Assembly (NCBI GenBank): GCA_005223375.1
Contig: RXOD01006249.1
Location: 1-10,841, forward strand
DNA length: 10,841 nt
Reading direction: 5' to 3'
From: Amoebophrya sp. AT5.2
Lineage: Eukaryota; Sar; Dinophyceae; Syndiniales; Amoebophryaceae
Shown: piece after piece, positions 6,596-10,841 of the stretch
Position numbering within the stretch: position 1 is the stretch's first letter
Layout: each line of letters opens with the position of its first letter
The notes under the pieces: generated by a model
Database searches by the model: none
Seen by the model: only the letters and a program-made list of their open reading frames with translations
What the model was told of the DNA's origin: nothing
Position numbers and translations under genes: made by a program

Positions 6596-8241
6596 GGCAG
6601 AAATGGGACAGCGACACCCAGGCCTGGCGCAAAGTCAGGCCGATAGCGAGCGAGAAGCTGCGAAACCGGATCTGCTCGCCAGCGTCGGAGCACATGTCCC
6701 TTCCTGGGACGGACGTTGTCATCGACTTCGCAATGTACGCGGCCAACCCGCAGCTGAAAGAGTCGCTGATGCAGAGCAAACGCGACATCACGGCCTCGAT
6801 CCAGGCGAACCGCAAGAAGAAAAACGGCCAGAAAATGGCGTGGACGGACGTCACAACGCTGCCGCAGCCGCTCAAACAGTTCAAGGGTCACTCGTTTGTG
6901 CCGGTGTTCGGTAAGCTTGATCTCTATCAAGCTTACCTGCAGCTGGGCGTAAATACGCCGCGGAGAAACGTCTTCCAGTACTACGTGCCGGAACTAGGCG
7001 AATACAAATTCGGATTTTCGAATGCGCTTTCTTTTGGAAACGTGCACTCGGTCTTCGGTTTTGTGGCATCAATATCAGAACTTCTGGATAAAGTTCTGAA
7101 CGAAATATTGATGATGCCGGCACTGGTGTACATAGATGATATTGCGTTCGCGGCTACGCCCGGACTCATAGATCTCTACATGGAGACGATCCGCAAAATG
7201 CTCGCCATCGCCGGCATCGCAGTCGCACCAGAAAAGTGCGAAACTGCCAAAATGGGGGAGGAAATCGAAATACTAGGCATAGTGTTCGTATGCTACCCCG
7301 ACCGCATCGAGGTGTACCTGTCGACCAAGAAAATCAACAGCATCACCAAGAAGATGAGCGAGGCCGCGCACCTGCTGACAAAGCTGCAGCTGCAGATCGA
7401 GGAGGAGGCGAAACCGCCAGACCCGGCAGCAGAAAAACAAGAAGGAAGGCCGAAGATGGATGTCTGGGACGTCTTCCATGCGCTGGAAGAAGTGAGCGGG
7501 CTCTTCATCCGTGCAACGTTTTGGCGGAACGTAAAAAGGGGGGTTCCGTTGACAAGGGCGATCTACGATCTGCTAGCGAAAAAGGACAGATTCGAGTCCA
7601 GGACTAAGTCGAAGAAAACGCTACTCACAACTAAGTTGTTGCTGGTGGCGATGCAAGACGAAGTTAAAGCGCAACGACGCATGATCCTGCGAAAAGATCT
7701 AGCAGCTAGGAAGAGGGTGCATATTATGACTGATGCCAGTTGTCAAAGTGATGACGTCGCGTTCGGGGGGATCCACTTCAACGAGGACGGCTCGTCAGTA
7801 GGATTTTCGCTGCATTTAAAGCAGCACGAGTTGCCGAGCAACTTCAGAAGGAAATCGATCCTCGTCTACGAACTCATCGCCGTCAAATTGGCGCAGGTGC
7901 TGTTCCGCGATGCCTTCCGGGACTCGTCCGCAGTCATGCACTGCGACAACGCAGGAGCAGCATGCGGCCTTGTTAAAGGTAATCTGAAGTGTCCACTAGG
8001 AACCAGCATTGTCATAGACATAGGAAACACAAACATCCAAAACGAGGACTTAGCTTTCTACGCATACGTGAACACCCACGCGAACGTATCCGATGCGTGC
8101 ACGCGCACCGATATGCTAAAAGCATTAGCAGATAGCTACAGCACCAAACTCATCTTCTCCAGAAAGGAGCTCACAGATCTACTCTTCGAAGTAGCCGAAA
8201 ACTCGGTAGCATGCATGAAAGAAATGCACCTGCACGCATGA
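6591..8241 (+). CDS. DIRS-like reverse transcriptase / RNase H
   Basis: The frame is open from 6565. The coding part probably begins at 6591 after splicing; the first ATG in frame is at 6694, too late because the fingers motif WRKVRPI lies at about 6631-6651. Numbering from 6694: palm Asp76 in KLDLYQAYLQL, a divergent SFGNVHSVFGF in place of PFG-type motifs, catalytic YIDD at 146-149, and EILGIVF after it. A Lys-rich connection of about 120 residues leads to RNase H with Asp347 (MTDAS), Glu393 (VYELIAV), Asp418 (HCDNAGAA) and Asp467 (NVSDACTR). All four metal ligands are present. The protein would copy the element RNA into DNA and remove the RNA strand. It ends in tandem TGA TGA at 8239-8244. 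The RT/RH pair with DNAGA and the downstream recombinase points to the DIRS/YR group. Confidence 0.9.
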
Positions 8242-8391
8242 TGACTGCTCTCAATTTAAAATTGAAACTAACTTTGGTTGCTTTGGATCATTGCTCACCA
8301 GGTGTGCGAAATACACAAATGGAAGACACCAGAGCAGCTGCGACAGCAGCAGACGAGGAGCAAGAAAACTGGCAATCACTACAGCGGCGCC

Positions 8392-8700
8392 ATGGATAAG
8401 TACACTGCCGAAAAAATCGATCTCACCAAGGAGGATCCCAGGAGGCCGAGGGCACAGAATGTAGTGCCGAGATGCATAAGCCAGCAATGGCCGATGTCGA
8501 GTGACCAGACGCTCTACGTATGGCCTGAGGAGTGCGTGCACCTCTCGACAGATGGTGGTCTCCAAGGGCGTAACTCGAAGTGGAGAGTATGGATGTACTA
8601 TGTGTGCCACAACATCCCGGACGCATTCTTTCTCCCGAGTGCGATCGACACCACTGAGAAATGCCGACAACTCAGAGAGCAGCGCCCAAAGTATTTTTGA
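8392..8700 (+). CDS. ORF3, 102-residue protein of unknown function upstream of the recombinase
   Basis: The ATG at 8392 sits in a strong initiation context (GGCGCCATGG). The frame runs 102 codons to TGA at 8698. It also continues upstream without ATG to about 8263, where stops close it off from the RT ORF. The protein is polar, with scattered Trp and Cys (TLYVWPEECVH, WRVWMYYVCHNIPDAF), and matches no family I recognise. Its last 13 codons overlap the recombinase ORF in the -1 frame. It may be the N-terminal part of a frameshift fusion with the recombinase, or a small independent protein. Confidence 0.45.
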   Translation: MDKYTAEKIDLTKEDPRRPRAQNVVPRCISQQWPMSSDQTLYVWPEECVHLSTDGGLQGRNSKWRVWMYYVCHNIPDAFFLPSAIDTTEKCRQLREQRPKYF

Positions 8701-9533
8701 GCTCTTTCGAAATCTTCGATTATCTTGACGACAGCAATAGCTACAGCAGCGCCATCCTCGCTTTTCTTCCAAAAAGCAGCATACTATGGGCACAGCTGCA
8801 GCTCTTCGCCCACTGGCTTATGGAGAAGGAAATACAAAAAGCCAAGATCTACATCAGTCTGGTCTCACAGCGACTCCGGTCGCTCTGTGCGCTCGAGAGG
8901 GGAAATCCCCAATCGAATCATCTACAAACGCTCACGCTCAAGAACGTGGAAGCGTACGCCGAGAACTTCAAGCCGGCCAGAGCAGTACCGCCGAGCATCG
9001 ACTTCGTGCGGCGGCTGTCCTTCAAACAGCAGCGCATCTTCTCGATATGGATCTCGACAGGTCTGAGGAAAGACTCCATGGCCTCGCTCAGACCAGATAT
9101 GGTCAACCTAGTGATGCCGGAAGGGAAATTCATGGAGGCCGCAGCGACCTCCGTGAAGAGCATCCCACTGCCGGGGGAGCTGTTCAAGGTTTACTTCCCG
9201 GCAGCCCTGTGCGCGCCGCCGTACTCAGCAGAAGATTTGTTTCCAGTCAGCCCCTACGAGCTCGACAGGATTGCGCACGCGGTGAAAACAACCTCACACG
9301 GCATCAGAAGAGGCCTTGCGATCTACCTCAGGAAAAGATGTGCCGACGTAGGCGCAATACCAGGTTCAAAAGAATTTGCGATCTTCAAGCAGAGAGTATG
9401 CGATGCTTTCGGCTGGACAAGAAATTCAGTAATGTGGGAAGAGATCTACACAGAGGACGCAGCACTCTACGTCAGCTGCAGACTCCTCATACACAAAGAC
9501 ATTGACACATGGTTCACCAGCGATCTCTACTAG
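8661..9533 (+). CDS. Tyrosine recombinase of the DIRS-like element
   Basis: The product would integrate a circular DNA copy of the element by strand exchange through a phosphotyrosine intermediate. The ORF has 290 codons from the ATG at 8661; a start by frameshift from ORF3 is also possible. Residues 45-75 or so (AQLQLFAHWLMEKEIQKAKIYISLV) resemble the helical SAM-like core-binding domain. The catalytic domain shows Arg136 (STGLRKDS), Lys166 in the beta hairpin (SVKSIPL), His213 and Arg216 (SHGIRRG), Trp252 (FGW) at the usual His/Trp position, and the nucleophile Tyr263 (EEIYTED) 11 residues later. The whole R-K-H-R-W-Y set is present, so this copy could encode an active enzyme. Following RT/RNase H on the same strand, it identifies the element as YR-type. 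A chance host recombinase is very unlikely. Confidence 0.9.
   Translation: MPTTQRAAPKVFLSSFEIFDYLDDSNSYSSAILAFLPKSSILWAQLQLFAHWLMEKEIQKAKIYISLVSQRLRSLCALERGNPQSNHLQTLTLKNVEAYAENFKPARAVPPSIDFVRRLSFKQQRIFSIWISTGLRKDSMASLRPDMVNLVMPEGKFMEAAATSVKSIPLPGELFKVYFPAALCAPPYSAEDLFPVSPYELDRIAHAVKTTSHGIRRGLAIYLRKRCADVGAIPGSKEFAIFKQRVCDAFGWTRNSVMWEEIYTEDAALYVSCRLLIHKDIDTWFTSDLY
8685..8691 (+). promoter_or_regulatory. Candidate -1 frameshift heptamer C CCA AAG
   Basis: In the ORF3 frame the codons read cgC CCA AAG, which fits X XXY YYZ. A -1 slip here moves ribosomes exactly into the recombinase frame three codons before the ORF3 stop. A final G is a weak choice in eukaryotes. The only nearby structure I see is a short hairpin (TCGAA/TTCGA) near 8707-8719. 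This is a candidate only. Confidence 0.3.
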
Positions 9534-9875
9534 AATAATTTAAAAATCACAAAGACAGCTCAGATGGCGGGGAAGCCGGATAAAACCCGTCGTCCCTGCA
9601 CTACTGACTTACCTTCTATCGAGCCACACCGACTGAAACAAACAAAAAATTCGATCCTGTACCTGTTGTGACTTGGCAAGACTGTGAACATTGTTGAATC
9701 CGGACTCGAACGACGACCACCACAAAAATCGCACATTATTGTCATGTGCTGGAGGCAGAAGCACGTTTTTGCCAGCCGCCTGTTCAAGCCCGTCAGCAAC
9801 CGACTTCGGGCGGCGACGCCACCCTAAATACAAACTGGCGCAGGATACACAGCCTGGCCTAGCCCAGGACAATTT
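9534..9875. other. 3' non-coding region between recombinase and direct repeats
   Basis: There is no supported gene here. It starts with an A/T-rich run just after the recombinase stop (AATAATTTAAAAATC). A short inverted repeat, CCTGG/CCAGG, lies at 9853-9868 just before the repeat. The 10-mer CGACTTCGGG near 9800 recurs inside each 259-bp repeat. It probably forms the 3' untranslated part of the element. Confidence 0.45.
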
Positions 9876-10134
9876 GGGCACCTTTCCTAACGCCAGCTAC
9901 GGTTGCACTGAAGCTCCGCTGTAGTTGCTTCGCTTTCATGACCCGGCGAAGCTCCACTACCCGACTTGGACGTCACTTAACCCGACGACGAGTGACGACA
10001 CCGGGAGCGACTTCGGGACGTGAATTGCGTTCGCCATTTGTTGCGGGAAACCTCAGTTACCCGTTGGAAACATCAGTTTACCCCGTGTGGTAAGTAAATG
10101 AACTTGAAGCGAGATCCGCTGTGATATTTGTTAG
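9876..10134. repeat. 259-bp direct repeat, copy 1 (putative B1)
   Basis: It matches 10367-10625 base for base except at 10077 (T versus C) and 10130 (G versus A). It starts GGGCACC and ends TTGTTAG, so it lacks the TG...CA ends of an LTR. It contains two 7-bp inverted repeats (see below) and an imperfect tandem pair GGAAACCTCAGTTACCC (10046-10062) / GGAAACATCAGTTTACCCC (10066-10084). Confidence 0.97.
9927..9997. repeat. Two perfect 7-bp inverted repeats inside direct repeat copy 1
   Basis: GCTTCGC at 9927-9933 pairs with GCGAAGC at 9946-9952 (12-nt loop). CGTCACT at 9971-9977 pairs with AGTGACG at 9991-9997 (13-nt loop). Both recur in copy 2 at 10418-10443 and 10462-10488. They could be RNA hairpins or protein-binding half-sites; no function is shown. 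Confidence 0.6.
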
Positions 10135-10366
10135 GCATAAATATCAGCAGCGGCTCTCGCGATCAATTCCCTTTCGGTCATATGCTTCCGTATCATGCTG
10201 ACCTGACCTACCACGGCTTGGACCTTGTACTGGTGAATCGGACAGTGTCCAGTTCTTTTTCGTACCCACCCACCTCACCCTTACTGTTACTTACTGGCAA
10301 AGCCCACCCGCTACGCGACTACGCTGAGCACACGTGCGACCTTTACCCTACCTTCACTGGCTTACG
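10135..10366. repeat. 232-bp spacer between the direct repeats (putative A2)
   Basis: This sequence occurs once in the window. Under the split-direct-repeat model of PAT/Ngaro elements it should be a copy of the element's 5' end (A1). I find no such copy between 4930 and 5501. It includes a C-rich stretch (ACCCACCCACCTCACCC) near 10264. The short ORF across it is a by-product of the repeat and is not supported as a gene. Confidence 0.4.
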
Positions 10367-10625
10367 GGGCACCTTTCCTAACGCCAGCTACGGTTGCACT
10401 GAAGCTCCGCTGTAGTTGCTTCGCTTTCATGACCCGGCGAAGCTCCACTACCCGACTTGGACGTCACTTAACCCGACGACGAGTGACGACACCGGGAGCG
10501 ACTTCGGGACGTGAATTGCGTTCGCCATTTGTTGCGGGAAACCTCAGTTACCCGTTGGAAACATCAGCTTACCCCGTGTGGTAAGTAAATGAACTTGAAG
10601 CGAGATCCGCTGTGATATTTATTAG
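10367..10625. repeat. 259-bp direct repeat, copy 2 (putative B2)
   Basis: This is the second copy, 491 bp downstream of the first, about 99% identical with no length change. Its end coincides with a switch to AT-rich DNA, which suggests that it is the outer 3' end of the element. The near-identity implies recent origin or copying through one template, as expected for termini regenerated during retrotransposition. Confidence 0.97.
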
Positions 10626-10841
10626 AAGTAATAATCGAACTGCATCGAACTTTGACACCCAGCGCTCGACTGAGTGGCATGAATTGGGTAAATGATCATC
10701 ATCAATAAATTACGAACCGTTATATGTTTTCAATTTAATTTCTTTTGTCATAATTTTCTGCGCTCTACTTTTAGTTGGTATGCCGTCGTTATGAAATTTC
10801 GATCGGAATCGGTGTTGATGTTATGCTGAATCCCCCGCACG
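10626..10841. other. AT-rich right flank, no gene seen
   Basis: The composition is clearly more AT-rich than the rest of the window, and I see no open frame of note. An AATAAA lies at 10704-10709. It may be host intergenic DNA next to the element, or the poly(A) region of a transcript ending outside the repeats. Confidence 0.5.

Larger units (their letters stand above)
5502..10625 (+). mobile_element. DIRS-like (tyrosine recombinase) retrotransposon, apparently near-complete
   Basis: RT/RNase H followed on the same strand by a tyrosine recombinase, with no integrase, is diagnostic of the YR retrotransposons (DIRS, PAT, Ngaro). The right limit is set by the end of the second 259-bp direct repeat, where the composition drops to AT-rich. 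The left limit is the first ORF; the real 5' end is probably within 4930-5501 or further left. The repeat-spacer-repeat block after the recombinase resembles the B1-A2-B2 arrangement of PAT/Ngaro elements more than the inverted termini of DIRS1. Subgroup placement remains an inference because no A1 copy was found. Confidence 0.8.

Noticed and set aside
6594..6600. Alternative 3' splice sites (AG ending at 6564, 6567, 6595 or 6600)
   Set aside because: With the single available GT donor, none of them restores the RT reading frame.
8211..8399. Short ORF with an Ala/Glu-rich end between RT and ORF3
   Set aside because: It overlaps the RT stop and ORF3 start in another frame, is only 62 codons long, and has no motif.
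8694..8700. TATTTTTGA at the end of ORF3 as the slippery site
   Set aside because: In the ORF3 frame (TAT TTT TGA) it does not fit the X XXY YYZ pattern. The upstream CCCAAAG does.
9691..10415. Two short plus-strand ORFs sharing the same 15 or so C-terminal residues
   Set aside because: The shared end is simply the start of the two direct repeats. The upstream parts are unrelated and lack coding character.
9876..10625. The repeat pair as LTRs of a miniature LTR element (TRIM)
   Set aside because: The repeat ends are not TG...CA, and I see no primer-binding site or polypurine tract in the 232-bp spacer. The adjacency to a tyrosine recombinase fits split direct repeats better.

Overview
This window is eukaryotic repeat DNA. 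It holds parts of two different retroelements in the same orientation, and I see no convincing host gene. The proteins are typical of transposable elements: a Ty3/Gypsy-like reverse transcriptase/RNase H/integrase polyprotein on the left, and a reverse transcriptase/RNase H followed by a tyrosine recombinase on the right. The second combination defines DIRS/YR-type retrotransposons. There are no bacterial-style ribosome sites, and one frame change fits a spliceosomal GT-AG intron. The host cannot be fixed from the sequence. From memory, the block in front of the second RT resembles DIRS-like proteins abundant in dinoflagellates and perkinsids, so an alveolate protist is a tentative guess.

Layout. 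(1) 1-4023: one open frame, cut by the left window edge, carrying RT, RNase H, a roughly 480-residue region of unknown function, then a zinc-binding integrase with its D,D,E core. It changes frame near 3900-3940 and its C-terminal tail continues to 4264. (2) 4155-4929: two further open segments, each in the next frame. The second has a Gly/Asn/Lys/Trp-rich tract and a Cys/His-rich end. They are either the decayed 3' end of element 1 or remains of another gene. (3) 4930-5501: non-coding, partly AT-rich. (4) 5502-9533: the coding part of the DIRS-like element. A 115-residue ORF overlaps the next ORF by ATGA. That ORF (coiled coil plus RT N-terminal block) changes frame to the RT/RNase H, most simply by removal of a 98-nt intron. 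A 102-residue ORF follows and overlaps the tyrosine recombinase ORF in the -1 direction, with a possible slippery heptamer in the overlap. (5) 9534-9875: non-coding. (6) 9876-10625: two 259-bp direct repeats, differing at two positions, around a 232-bp unique spacer. (7) 10626-10841: AT-rich flank.

How the parts would work. In element 1, RT and RNase H make cDNA and the integrase inserts it. Neither LTR is identifiable here and the 3' end of pol is shifted out of frame, so this copy is probably dead or wrongly assembled there. In element 2, RT/RNase H copy the RNA and the tyrosine recombinase would insert a circular DNA form. The repeat-spacer-repeat block after the recombinase has the geometry of the 3' B1-A2-B2 split direct repeats of PAT/Ngaro-type YR elements. 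I could not find the matching 5' A1 copy in the window. Every catalytic residue I looked for in RT, RNase H and recombinase is present and the two repeats are nearly identical, so element 2 looks recent and possibly intact.
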